DNA from: Plantibacter sp. PA-3-X8
Lineage (GTDB): Bacteria > Actinomycetota > Actinomycetes > Actinomycetales > Microbacteriaceae
Direction: 5' to 3'
DNA length: 64,000 nucleotides
Assembly: GCF_003856975.1 (NCBI RefSeq)
Contig: NZ_CP033107.1
Coordinates: forward strand, 3,286,001-3,350,000
The translations under genes and the position numbers were made by a program. The stretch's first letter is position 1. Every line of letters starts with the position of its first letter. Shown piece by piece: positions 8,280-16,141 of the stretch. Under the pieces are notes generated by a model. It had not been told where the DNA came from and made no database searches. It was given only the letters and a program-made list of their open reading frames with translations.

Positions 8280-8532
8280 TGCGGTAGGAGTAACCCGTCG
8301 CACCATCCCAACACAGCTGCTGTTTGGACCACTGCCCGGCGCGAGCGGGATTCCCGAGATGTGTACTCGACCCGAACGAAACGTGCACGATATTCAGGCA
8401 CGTGGCGTTCTTCCCCTGCCACATGCTCAGATTGTCGACCCTGCAGGCAGCCTGCGCTGGAGCCGCGGCAGTCAGCGATACGCCCGTGACCAGAGCCGCC
8501 ATCGCGACAAGACCGAACAGCTTCTTTTTCAT
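8272..8532 (-). CDS. lactococcin 972-like secreted peptide (bacteriocin candidate)
   Basis: An 86-residue precursor. A Sec signal peptide (MKKKLFGLVAMAAL..., ending AAAPAQA at residue 28) leaves a mature peptide of about 58 residues. Its segment G-S-S-T-H-x9-R-A-G-Q-W-S-K echoes G-S-K-T-H...R-A-G-V-W-A-K of lactococcin 972, and both end in an aromatic-rich tail (here GYSYRNA). The mature part has three Cys (about mature positions 2, 17 and 46), which lactococcin 972 itself lacks. The ATG has an upstream GGGGG Shine-Dalgarno. Followed at once by lipoprotein, adaptor, ATPase and permease genes. The family assignment rests on remembered motif similarity and needs a profile search. Confidence 0.55.
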   Translation of the reverse strand: MKKKLFGLVAMAALVTGVSLTAAAPAQAACRVDNLSMWQGKNATCLNIVHVSFGSSTHLGNPARAGQWSKQQLCWDGATGYSYRNA

Positions 8533-8607
8533 CTCAACCCCCGTTGTTCCTGAAACGGCAGCCCATTGAGATAGGCCGCCGTCGGCCCGATTTCGAGCCA
8601 GGTCCAA

Positions 8608-8629
8608 CATATCCAAAATCTAAGATATG
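8608..8629. promoter_or_regulatory. inverted repeat and AT-rich promoter region of the peptide cassette
   Basis: CATATC and GATATG form a 6-bp inverted repeat around a 10-bp AT-rich spacer. On the minus strand the same stretch offers the possible -10 hexamers TAGATT and TATGTT, about 75-90 nt before the peptide gene start. It is the most AT-rich short stretch of the region. It could be an operator, a promoter or both. Confidence 0.4.
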
Positions 8630-8661
8630 AGCAGTCGGCATCTTGGGGGACGGGGCAAGGC

Positions 8662-9504
8662 TCAGCTCCCAGAAACCTCCCCGGCACGCGCGAGAAGTGC
8701 GCGTGCGTGCCTGAGGAGCGGCTCGTCGACCATGCGCCCGGCATGCCGGAAGGCGCCGATGCGGTCGGCGGCAGCCGCCAGTAGCTCCCTCGCCGCGCGC
8801 ACTGCCTCGGGGTCCGGACGGTAAGCGGCCTGGATGATCGGGACCTGCGCGGGATGGATGCACGCCGTCGCAACGAAGCCGACCGCACTCGCATCCTCCG
8901 CCTCTACCGCAAGCGACGCTTGGTCGTTGAGGTCGAGATGGACGGCATCGATCGCGGCGACACCGGCGGCCCCCGCTGCGAGCAGGACGTGCGATCGAGC
9001 GGCGCCCACGACGTCGCGGTAGCGTCCGTCAGAGCGCCTGCTGCTCGTGCCGCCGAGTGACGCCACCAGGTCCTCAGCGCCCCACATCACGGCGACGACC
9101 GAGTCGTGCGCGACGATCGATTCGGCGCGCACGACTCCGGCGGCCGTCTCGCATAGCGCGACGATCGCAACCCCCGGCAGGGCGCGGGCCAGGTCGTCGA
9201 GCTGCGCGACGCTCTCGGTCTTCGCGAGCATCACCGTTCGATAAGCCGTTGTCGCCACGGCGGCGACGTCGGCCGCGAAGTCCGGGCCATCCGCTGGATT
9301 CACCCGCACGATCGTCAGGAGCGGGTCCAACGGATGCTCCACCATCGCTCCGCGACCGATCGCCTTGCGCGCCGCATCGACGGCGTCCTCGAGATCGAGG
9401 ATGACGGCATCCGCACGCTCGGCCGCTTTCGCGAAGCGATCCGGACGGTCTGCTGGGACGAAGAGGATCGCCGGCCCCAGGTCGAACGCCGCGGCGCCGG
9501 TCAC
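8662..9504 (-). CDS. CitE-like HpcH/HpaI-family acyl-CoA lyase
   Basis: A 280-residue TIM-barrel protein of the CitE/malyl-CoA lyase type. Conserved pieces are 'LFVPADRPDRF' (14-24), 'ILDLEDAV' (35-42), 'RVNPADGPDF', 'LCETAAGV' and 'WGAEDLVASLG' with the metal-binding acidic residues. In Mycobacterium tuberculosis the equivalent gene (Rv2498c) sits beside the same acyl-CoA dehydrogenase/carboxylase set and its product cleaves beta-hydroxyacyl-CoA, so here it probably ends the leucine route by splitting a hydroxymethylglutaryl-type CoA ester into acetyl-CoA and acetoacetate. The GTG start overlaps the MaoC stop (GTGA). It is the last gene of the operon. Confidence 0.8.
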   Translation of the reverse strand: MTGAAAFDLGPAILFVPADRPDRFAKAAERADAVILDLEDAVDAARKAIGRGAMVEHPLDPLLTIVRVNPADGPDFAADVAAVATTAYRTVMLAKTESVAQLDDLARALPGVAIVALCETAAGVVRAESIVAHDSVVAVMWGAEDLVASLGGTSSRRSDGRYRDVVGAARSHVLLAAGAAGVAAIDAVHLDLNDQASLAVEAEDASAVGFVATACIHPAQVPIIQAAYRPDPEAVRAARELLAAAADRIGAFRHAGRMVDEPLLRHARALLARAGEVSGS

Positions 9505-10001
9505 GATGCACCCGAGCACTGGACGAGCGTGCTCCTGGTCGCGGTCGCGACGACGACGCCGTCCTGGTTCCGACCCGTGTGGAGCAGGGTGACGACACCC
9601 TCGCCCGGCCTTGACGACGACAACCGTTTGGCCGTCACGAGCGTCTCGGCGTACAGCGTGTCGCCGTGGTGCATCGGGTTCGGGAAGGCGATGTCGGTGA
9701 AGCCCAGGTTCGCGACGATCGTCTGCTCGGTGAGCTGTGCGACCGACAGCCCCACGAGCGTCGAGAGCGTCAGCATCGAGTTCACGAGCCGTTCCCCGAA
9801 GGGCCCGGTCGCAGACCACGCGGCATCCACGTGCAGCGACTGCCCGTTCATCGTGAGCGTCGAGAACAGGACGTTGTCAGCTTCCGTGAGGGTGCGTCCG
9901 GGGCGATGGCGGTAGGTCGCACCCACCACGAACTCCTCGAAGTACAGACCTCGCTGTTCGATCACGGGGCCGGACGACGTCTCGGACGAGTCGGTCATCA
10001 T
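9501..10001 (-). CDS. MaoC-like hot-dog acyl-CoA hydratase
   Basis: A 166-residue single hot-dog-fold protein of the MaoC dehydratase family. 'LTEADNVLFSTLTMNGQSLHVD' positions (about 38-60) contain the hydratase-2-like N/H active-site region, and 'NPMHHGDTLYAETLV' follows near 110. By context it replaces the crotonase-type methylglutaconyl-CoA hydratase of leucine breakdown, hydrating the product of the biotin carboxylase (inference). GAGG lies just before the ATG; the neighbouring ATG one codon on is an alternative. Its stop overlaps the lyase gene, and it lies 4 nt after the acyl-CoA dehydrogenase gene. Confidence 0.8.
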   Translation of the reverse strand: MMTDSSETSSGPVIEQRGLYFEEFVVGATYRHRPGRTLTEADNVLFSTLTMNGQSLHVDAAWSATGPFGERLVNSMLTLSTLVGLSVAQLTEQTIVANLGFTDIAFPNPMHHGDTLYAETLVTAKRLSSSRPGEGVVTLLHTGRNQDGVVVATATRSTLVQCSGAS

Positions 10002-10005
10002 GACC

Positions 10006-11172
10006 TCACGACGCGAAGCCGAGTTCGCGGGCGATGATCATGAGCTGCACCTCGGTGGTGCCCTCACCGATCTCGAGGATCTTCGAGTCCCGGTAGTGCC
10101 GCGCCACCGGGTTCTCGTTGAGGAACCCGTAGCCGCCGAAGATCTGGGTCGCGTCGCGGGCGTTGTCCATCGCGGCCTCCCCGGCGACCATCTTCGCGAT
10201 CGAGGCCTCCATCTTGTAGGGCGCTCCCCGGAGCATGCGCGACGCGGCGTCGTAGTAGGCCTGCCTGGCGGTGTGGACCCTCGCCTGCATCTTCGCGATC
10301 CGGAAGGCGATCCACTGGTTGTCACCGATCGCCCGACCGAACACGACCCGCTCCTTGGCGTAGCGGATCGCCTCCTCGAGGCAGCCCTGGGCAGCTCCGA
10401 CGGCGAGCGCGGCCACGGCGATCCGTCCACCGTCGAGCGCCGTGAGGAAGTTGGCGTATCCGCGCCCGCGTTCGCCGAGCAGGTTGCCCTCCGGCACGCG
10501 GACGTCCTCGAACCGCAGGGGGTGGGTGTCGGAGGTGTGCCACCCGACCTTGTCGTAGGGCGGTAGCGCGGTGAAGCCCGGCGTCGGGACCGGCACGAGG
10601 ATCGACGACAACTCCTTCGTCACCCGGCCGTCGGATCGGACCCGCTCCCCCGTGACGGCCGTGACCGTCACGAGACGGGTGATCTCGCTCCCGGAGTTGG
10701 TGATGAACTGCTTCGTGCCGTTGATCACCCACTCACCGTCGACGAGCTCGGCGGTGGTCTCCGTCGCGCCTGCATCACTGCCGGCACGCGCCTCGGTGAG
10801 GCCGAACGCGGCGAGCGCCTGCCCGCTCGCGAGCTGCGGGATCCATTCCTCGCGCTGGGCGTCGGTGCCGTACAGGTAGATCGGCATGGCTCCGAGGCCG
10901 ACGCCGGCCTCGAGGGTGACGCCGATGCTCTGGTCGACGCGTCCGAGCTGCTCGACGGCGAGGCAGAGCGCGAAGTAGTCCATCCCCCCGCCGCCGAGTT
11001 CCTTCGGGAACGGCAGCCCGAAGAGTCCGAGCTCCCCCATCTGCGCGATGATGTCGTACGGCAGACGCCGTTCCGTGTCGTACTGATAGGCGGCGGGCGC
11101 GACGACCTCGTCGGCGAACGCCTTGACCGTGTCGACGATCCGCTGGTGCTCGGGGCTGAGCTCGGTGTTCAT
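10006..11172 (-). CDS. acyl-CoA dehydrogenase (leucine/isovaleryl-CoA branch)
   Basis: A 388-residue FAD enzyme. Signatures are 'FGLTEARAGSDAG' and 'GTKQFITNSG' in the middle domain, and in the C-terminal domain 'ATQIFGGYGF' and 'HYRDSKILEIGEGTTEVQ'. The operon context (carboxylase subunits, MaoC, lyase) points to isovaleryl-CoA as substrate. However, the Glu in the E-G-T motif (about residue 370) is the catalytic base of the medium/short-chain type, whereas human isovaleryl-CoA dehydrogenase has a non-acidic residue there, so substrate range should be treated as open. The ATG overlaps the carboxylase gene stop (ATGA). Confidence 0.88.
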   Translation of the reverse strand: MNTELSPEHQRIVDTVKAFADEVVAPAAYQYDTERRLPYDIIAQMGELGLFGLPFPKELGGGGMDYFALCLAVEQLGRVDQSIGVTLEAGVGLGAMPIYLYGTDAQREEWIPQLASGQALAAFGLTEARAGSDAGATETTAELVDGEWVINGTKQFITNSGSEITRLVTVTAVTGERVRSDGRVTKELSSILVPVPTPGFTALPPYDKVGWHTSDTHPLRFEDVRVPEGNLLGERGRGYANFLTALDGGRIAVAALAVGAAQGCLEEAIRYAKERVVFGRAIGDNQWIAFRIAKMQARVHTARQAYYDAASRMLRGAPYKMEASIAKMVAGEAAMDNARDATQIFGGYGFLNENPVARHYRDSKILEIGEGTTEVQLMIIARELGFAS

Positions 11173-13280
11173 GCTGATGCTCCGTTCGTGGGTGCTGCAT
11201 CGGTTGGGGCTGCGTTCAGGTGTGCTGCGACGGGGTCTGCGACGATCGTCGCGACCGACTGACGGGTGGTGACCGTGCCACCCGTGGCGACGTGGAGGGT
11301 GACCGTGCCGTCGGTCGTGGCGGTGAGGAGGTGCTCCATCTTCATCGCTTCGACGGTGACGAGCGGCTGACCGGCGGTGACGGCGTCGCCGCTCGTGACG
11401 TGCACGGCCGTGACGGTGCCGGGCATCGGCGTGCGCACCTCCGGATCGACCGCACCGGCCGCAGTCGGATCCCCGCCGACTGGGAGCGCCCCACGCGGGA
11501 CCACCTCGACCACACTGATGGCATCGTCGAGCGCGATCCATCGTTCGTCCCCCACGCGGACGGTCTCCAACGGGGTGCTGACACCGTCGTGCTCGAACCG
11601 CAGGGTGCCGTCCGACCGGCTGAGGACCGCGGCCCGGGTCGGTGCCGCGTCATCGACGGAGACGCTCGCGTCGTCGCTCGACCCACGCACCTCGATGCGG
11701 ACGATGCGTCCGTCCTCAAGACGCAGGTGCTGTCGCGTCGGTGCTGCCGCGCCGAGGCGCCACCCACCGGGATCCGACCACGGCGTCCCGAGTCCGGCGG
11801 TCCGCGCTGCGGCCTCGAATCGTCGGTCGTCCGTTTCGGCGAGCGCCCCTGCGGTCAGGACCCGCTCGGACGTCGCGGCGGACGGGCTGTCGTCGAGCAG
11901 GTCGGCGATGAGTCCGGTGTGCAGTCGTCCCGCGACGACGTCCTCGTCGGCGAGGAGCCGCCGGAGGAAGCCGAGGTTCGTGCGGACACCGAAGACCACC
12001 GTCGCCGCGAGCGCGGCGTCGAGTCGCCGGAGCGCGGTCCCGCGATCCTCCGCCCAGCACACGATCTTCGCGAGCATGGGGTCGTACCAGGGGCCGACGA
12101 ACTGCCCGGCGGCGATGCCGCCGTCGACGCGGACGCCCGGCCCGTGCGGCAGACGCACCCGCTCGAGCACCCCGGTCTGGGGCAGGAAGCCGCTCGACGG
12201 GTCCTCCGCGTACAGCCGCGCCTCCACCGCGTGACCACGCAGGACGACGTCGTCCTGCGTCATCGCCAGCGGTTCACCGGCGGCGACGCGCACCTGCCAC
12301 TCCACGAGGTCGAGCCCCGTGACGAGCTCGGTGACCGGATGCTCCACCTGCAACCGCGTGTTCATCTCGAGGAAGGCGAACTCGTCGGGTCGGTCGTCGG
12401 CGACGAGGAACTCGACGGTCCCCACCCCTCGGTAGCCGACGCTCCGTGCGACCGTGCAGGCCGCCTCGCCGAGTCGCGCCCGCTGCCGGTCGTCGACGAG
12501 CGGCGACGGGGACTCCTCCACCACCTTCTGGTGCCGACGCTGGAGCGAGCACTCGCGCTCCCCGAGGTGCACGACCGCACCGTGGGCGTCCGCGAGCACC
12601 TGCACCTCGATGTGCCGGGGTCTCGTGACGAACCGCTCGAGGAGGAGCGTGGCGTCGCCGAAGGCCGCCTCGGCCACCCGGTGCGCGGAGGCGATGACCG
12701 ATGGGAGCTCCTCGGCGCGCTCCACCACCTGCATCCCCTTGCCGCCGCCACCGCCCGCCGGCTTGACGATGAGCGGGAAGCCGATGGCGACACCGGCACG
12801 GACGAGCGCGTCGTCGTCGAGCGAGGCGTCGGCGACGCCCTCGATGATCGGGACGCCTCGAGCCGCGACGTGGTCCTTCGCCCGGATCTTGTCGCCCATG
12901 AGGACCAGGGCGCGCTCGTCCGGTCCGATGAAGACGATCCCGGCAGCGGCGAGCGCCCTCGCGAGCGCGGGTTGTTCGGACAGGAAGCCGTAGCCCGGGT
13001 GCACCGCCTCGGCCCCGGTCGTGACGGCGGCTCGGACGACGGCGTCGACGTCGAGGTAGCTGTCCGCGGCGGGCGCGGGTCCCAGGCGGACGGCGCGGTC
13101 CGCGAGCCGGACATGCGGGGCGTCGCGGTCAGGGTCGCTGAAGACCGCGATGCTCTCGATGTCCATCGCTGTGAGCGTGCGGATCACCCGACAGGCGATC
13201 TCGCCGCGGTTCGCGACGAGGACGGAGCGGAAGGGGCGCGCGGATGCGTGGCCCGGCCGGTTCGGTGTCTGGATCGTCAT
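11169..13280 (-). CDS. acyl-CoA carboxylase biotin carboxylase/BCCP alpha subunit (AccA1 type)
   Basis: A 703-residue fused biotin carboxylase plus biotin carrier. The N-terminal BC domain starts 'VLVANRGEIACRVIRT' (about 20-35), the ATP-grasp loop is GGGGKGMQVV, and 'EMNTRLQVEHPVTE' marks the carboxylase active site. The C-terminal biotinyl domain has V-E-A-M-K-M-E-H with Lys647 as the biotin site. With the AccD-type subunit encoded just upstream it would carboxylate 3-methylcrotonyl-CoA (inference from operon and from M. tuberculosis accA1). The ATG lies 4 nt after the accD stop; long upstream in-frame extensions are rejected because they overlap accD. Confidence 0.92.
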   Translation of the reverse strand: MTIQTPNRPGHASARPFRSVLVANRGEIACRVIRTLTAMDIESIAVFSDPDRDAPHVRLADRAVRLGPAPAADSYLDVDAVVRAAVTTGAEAVHPGYGFLSEQPALARALAAAGIVFIGPDERALVLMGDKIRAKDHVAARGVPIIEGVADASLDDDALVRAGVAIGFPLIVKPAGGGGGKGMQVVERAEELPSVIASAHRVAEAAFGDATLLLERFVTRPRHIEVQVLADAHGAVVHLGERECSLQRRHQKVVEESPSPLVDDRQRARLGEAACTVARSVGYRGVGTVEFLVADDRPDEFAFLEMNTRLQVEHPVTELVTGLDLVEWQVRVAAGEPLAMTQDDVVLRGHAVEARLYAEDPSSGFLPQTGVLERVRLPHGPGVRVDGGIAAGQFVGPWYDPMLAKIVCWAEDRGTALRRLDAALAATVVFGVRTNLGFLRRLLADEDVVAGRLHTGLIADLLDDSPSAATSERVLTAGALAETDDRRFEAAARTAGLGTPWSDPGGWRLGAAAPTRQHLRLEDGRIVRIEVRGSSDDASVSVDDAAPTRAAVLSRSDGTLRFEHDGVSTPLETVRVGDERWIALDDAISVVEVVPRGALPVGGDPTAAGAVDPEVRTPMPGTVTAVHVTSGDAVTAGQPLVTVEAMKMEHLLTATTDGTVTLHVATGGTVTTRQSVATIVADPVAAHLNAAPTDAAPTNGASA

Positions 13281-13284
13281 GCCG

Positions 13285-14925
13285 TCACATCCTGAAGAGG
13301 CCGAGGCCAGGTTCTGGCAGGGGCGCGCGGGAGCACACCTCGAGCGCGAGTCCGAGGACCGTGCGGGTCCGGGCGGGGTCGATGATGCCGTCGTCCCAGA
13401 GCCGCGCGGTCGAGTAGTACGGGTTGCCCTGCTCCTCGAAGTCGGCGAGGATCGGCGCCCGGAAGTCCTCCTCCGCCTGGGCGGTCCACGCCTCACCGCG
13501 GGCCTCGAGTTGGTCGCGCTTGACGGTCGCGAGGACACTCGCCGCCTGTTGTCCCCCCATGACGGAGATGCGCGCGCCCGGCCACATCCAGAGGAACCGG
13601 GGATCGTAGGCGCGGCCGCACATGGAGTAGTTGCCGGCGCCGAACGAACCACCGATCACGACCGTCAGCTTCGGCACCCGGGTGGTCGCGACCGCGGTGA
13701 CCATCTTCGCGCCGTGCTTGGCGATGCCTCCGGCCTCGGCGTCACTGCCGACCATGAAGCCCGAGATGTTCTGGAGGAACAGCAACGGGATGCCGCGCTG
13801 GTCGGCGAGCTCGATGAAGTGAGCGCCCTTCAGGGCCGACTCGCTGAAGAGCACGCCGTTGTTCGCGATGATGCCGACGGGGTGCCCGTGCAGCCTCGCG
13901 AACCCGGTCACGAGGGTGTCGCCGTACTCGCGTTTGAACTCCGAGAAGTCACTGCCGTCGACGAGCCGCGCGATCACCTCACGGACGTCGTAGGCCGTCT
14001 GCAGCTCCGCCGGCACGACGCCGTACAGCTCTGCCTCCGGGACGACCGGCGGCACACTGGGACGCACCTCCCACGCGCGCGGGTGGGGCGCCGGCAGCGT
14101 CGCGACCGCATCCCGGAGGATGTCGAGCGCGTCCGCGTCGTCGTCGGCGAGGTGGTCCGTGACCCCCGACACCCGGGCGTGGAGGTCGCCGCCGCCGAGT
14201 TGCTCCGGCGTCACGACCTCGCCGATCGCGGCCTTCACGAGCGGTGGACCGCCTAGGAAGATCGTGCCCTGGCCACGCACGATCACGTTCTCGTCGCTCA
14301 TGGCGGGGACGTACGCGCCTCCGGCGGTGCAGGACCCGAGTACGGCGGCGAGTTGCGGGATGCCGGCCGCCGACATCCTGGCCTGATTGAAGAAGATCCG
14401 GCCGAAGTGGTCGCGATCGGGGAAGACCTCGTCCTGCGTCGGGAGGTTCGCTCCCCCGGAGTCGACGAGGTACAGGCACGGCAGTCGGTTCGCGGCCGCG
14501 ATCTCCTGGGCCCGGAGGTGCTTCTTCACCGTCATCGGGAAGTACGAGCCGCCCTTCGCGGTCGCGTCGTTCGACACGACGAGCACGTGTCGTCCGTGGA
14601 CGAGGCCGATCCCGGCGATGACCCCGGCGCCGGGAGTCGCGTCGTCGTACATGCCGTGCGCGGCCAAGGGCGCGATCTCCAGGAAGGGGCTGCCCTCGTC
14701 GAGCAGACGGTCGACCCGATCGCGCGGCAGCAGCTTCCCCCGGGCGACATGCCGGGCCCGCGACGCCTCCGGGCCGCCCAGGGCCGCGGTCGCCATCGTC
14801 TGCTCGAGCACCGTCACGAGCGTCCGCTGGGCCGCCTCCTGCTCGCGGAATCTGGCTGAGGTGGGATCGGCACCGCTCGTGAGGGTGGGCACTCGGGCTC
14901 CTGTCGTCATCGACCGTGAGTGCAT
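13285..14925 (-). CDS. acyl-CoA carboxylase carboxyltransferase beta subunit (AccD1 type)
   Basis: A 546-residue carboxyltransferase made of two crotonase-like halves. '[28 protein letters not shown]' region near 220 (described, not quoted in full) and '[20 protein letters not shown]' near 440 are typical of methylcrotonyl-CoA carboxylase beta subunits rather than acetyl/propionyl-CoA types. First gene of the liu-like operon. The ATG at 14925 has GGTGAG 7 nt upstream; an in-frame ATG at 14910 (MTTGARVP) is a good alternative. The upstream region holds two inverted repeats that overlap the likely promoters of this operon and of the divergent tetR. Confidence 0.9.
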   Translation of the reverse strand: MHSRSMTTGARVPTLTSGADPTSARFREQEAAQRTLVTVLEQTMATAALGGPEASRARHVARGKLLPRDRVDRLLDEGSPFLEIAPLAAHGMYDDATPGAGVIAGIGLVHGRHVLVVSNDATAKGGSYFPMTVKKHLRAQEIAAANRLPCLYLVDSGGANLPTQDEVFPDRDHFGRIFFNQARMSAAGIPQLAAVLGSCTAGGAYVPAMSDENVIVRGQGTIFLGGPPLVKAAIGEVVTPEQLGGGDLHARVSGVTDHLADDDADALDILRDAVATLPAPHPRAWEVRPSVPPVVPEAELYGVVPAELQTAYDVREVIARLVDGSDFSEFKREYGDTLVTGFARLHGHPVGIIANNGVLFSESALKGAHFIELADQRGIPLLFLQNISGFMVGSDAEAGGIAKHGAKMVTAVATTRVPKLTVVIGGSFGAGNYSMCGRAYDPRFLWMWPGARISVMGGQQAASVLATVKRDQLEARGEAWTAQAEEDFRAPILADFEEQGNPYYSTARLWDDGIIDPARTRTVLGLALEVCSRAPLPEPGLGLFRM

Positions 14926-14975
14926 TCAGTTACTCACCACTCACTGAAAGAGAGGTTACAGTTCATTAACTGAAA
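14925..14975. promoter_or_regulatory. two inverted repeats, probable TetR operators
   Basis: Site 1 (14925-14948) is TTCAGT-N12-ACTGAA. Site 2 (14956-14975) is TTaCAGTT-CATT-AACTGaAA, with 8-bp arms and one mismatch. Both share the half-site TTCAGTT/AACTGAA. They lie between tetR and accD, and the minus-strand TAACCT and plus-strand TACAGT hexamers fall inside them. This fits one repressor controlling both directions. Confidence 0.6.
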
Positions 14976-14997
14976 AAGTCCACCCCGAGGAGAGCCG

Positions 14998-15630
14998 ATG
15001 ACCGGTCGTGACACACCGTCCCCGAACCCGCCGCATCTCGGGCGCTCGGAGGCGAAAGCGGCACGTCGCTCGGCCCTCCTGCGGTCAGCAGCCGGACTGT
15101 TCGCCGAGCGCGGCTTCGCCGGGGTGTCGATGGAGGACCTCGGAACGGCCGTCGGCATGAGCGGACCCGCCGTCTACCGCCACTTCCCGAGCAAGCAGGC
15201 CGTCCTCGCAGCACTCCTCGTCGGCGTCAGTCAGGATCTGCTGGACGGCGGGACCCGCGAGGTCGAGCAGGCTCCCGACAGCGATCGGGCACTGCGTTCG
15301 CTGGTCACCTTCCACGTGGCCTTCGCCCTCGACGACCCCGACGTGATCCGCATCCAGGACCACGACCTCGACAGCCTGGCACCGGACGACCGCCGCGCGG
15401 TCCGCACCCTCCAGCGGCGGTACGTCGAGCGGTGGGTGGACGTCCTCACGACGCTGCATCCCACGATCCCCGCGGCGGAACTGCGGGTCCGCGCGCTCGC
15501 GGGATTCGGACTGATCAACTCCACGTCCCACAGCACCTCCCTCGGCAGGAACGAGGCCGGGACACCCGACCGCGAGGCGGTGCGCTCGACGCTCGAGCGG
15601 ATGGCACTGGCCGCCCTGCTCGCCGCGTGA
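14998..15630 (+). CDS. TetR-family regulator of the leucine catabolism operon
   Basis: A 210-residue one-component regulator. An N-terminal helix-turn-helix of the TetR type occupies about residues 20-65 ('LLRSAAGLFAERGFAGVSMEDLG...MSGPAVYRHFPSKQ' pattern), followed by an all-helical ligand domain of the actinobacterial SACE_7040-like kind. It is divergent from the accD operon across a 70-bp gap containing two inverted repeats, so it most likely represses that operon and itself, released by an acyl-CoA of leucine breakdown (inference). GAGGAGAG 4-5 nt before the ATG is a strong ribosome binding site. Confidence 0.85.
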   Translation: MTGRDTPSPNPPHLGRSEAKAARRSALLRSAAGLFAERGFAGVSMEDLGTAVGMSGPAVYRHFPSKQAVLAALLVGVSQDLLDGGTREVEQAPDSDRALRSLVTFHVAFALDDPDVIRIQDHDLDSLAPDDRRAVRTLQRRYVERWVDVLTTLHPTIPAAELRVRALAGFGLINSTSHSTSLGRNEAGTPDREAVRSTLERMALAALLAA

Positions 15631-15645
15631 GGACGCGGGACAGGT

Positions 15646-16023
15646 TCAGTCGACGAGCACGGACAGGACGTTCCCCGCTGGATCGGTGAACCAGGCGATG
15701 TCCGGGCCGTTCCCGCGCATGATCCCCTTCGCATCCGTCGGCAGGACGTCGTCGGGGTAGAGCTTCGTCACCACACCGCGGGCCTGCAGCTCGTCGACCG
15801 CCGTGTCGATGTCGTCGACCACGAGGTTCAGCACGGTGAACGAGGCTGGTGTGTGGTCAGGCTTCCCGTAGACGAGCACCGACCCGCCGGCGGGCAGCGC
15901 CACGTCCAGGAATCCCATGGCGTTGTCGGTGACCGTGAGACCGAGGACGTCCCGGTAGAACGCCCTCGCCGCGTCGATGTCGTCGACCGAGAACCCGCTG
16001 AAGACATCCGTGTAGGTGACCAT
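15646..16023 (-). CDS. VOC-family (glyoxalase-like) protein
   Basis: A 125-residue vicinal-oxygen-chelate fold protein with two beta-alpha-beta3 units: 'DVFSGFSVDDIDAARAFYRD' (6-25) opens the first and 'LNLVVDDIDTAVDELQARG' (about 66-84) the second, with 'DIAWFTDPAGNVLSVL' closing. Its glyoxalase/dioxygenase/resistance superfamily is broad, and the metal-ligand pattern is not complete enough to name a substrate. AGGAGC lies 7 nt before the ATG. It stands alone between the tetR gene (convergent) and bkdC, and may be unrelated to either. Confidence 0.75.
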   Translation of the reverse strand: MVTYTDVFSGFSVDDIDAARAFYRDVLGLTVTDNAMGFLDVALPAGGSVLVYGKPDHTPASFTVLNLVVDDIDTAVDELQARGVVTKLYPDDVLPTDAKGIMRGNGPDIAWFTDPAGNVLSVLVD

Positions 16024-16141
16024 GAGCCGCTCCTTTGCTGATTCCCGATGCGTACACGATGCACGATGCCACGTCGCGGCCGTCGCGTCCAGGCCCGAAC
16101 GGCCGCCGGGGCCGGCGAGCGCGAGGGCCTGGACTCGACGA

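Noticed and set aside
11220..13295. A 691-codon plus-strand frame opposite the biotin carboxylase gene
   Set aside because: Antisense shadow with no motif; the minus strand encodes the ATP-grasp and biotin motifs.
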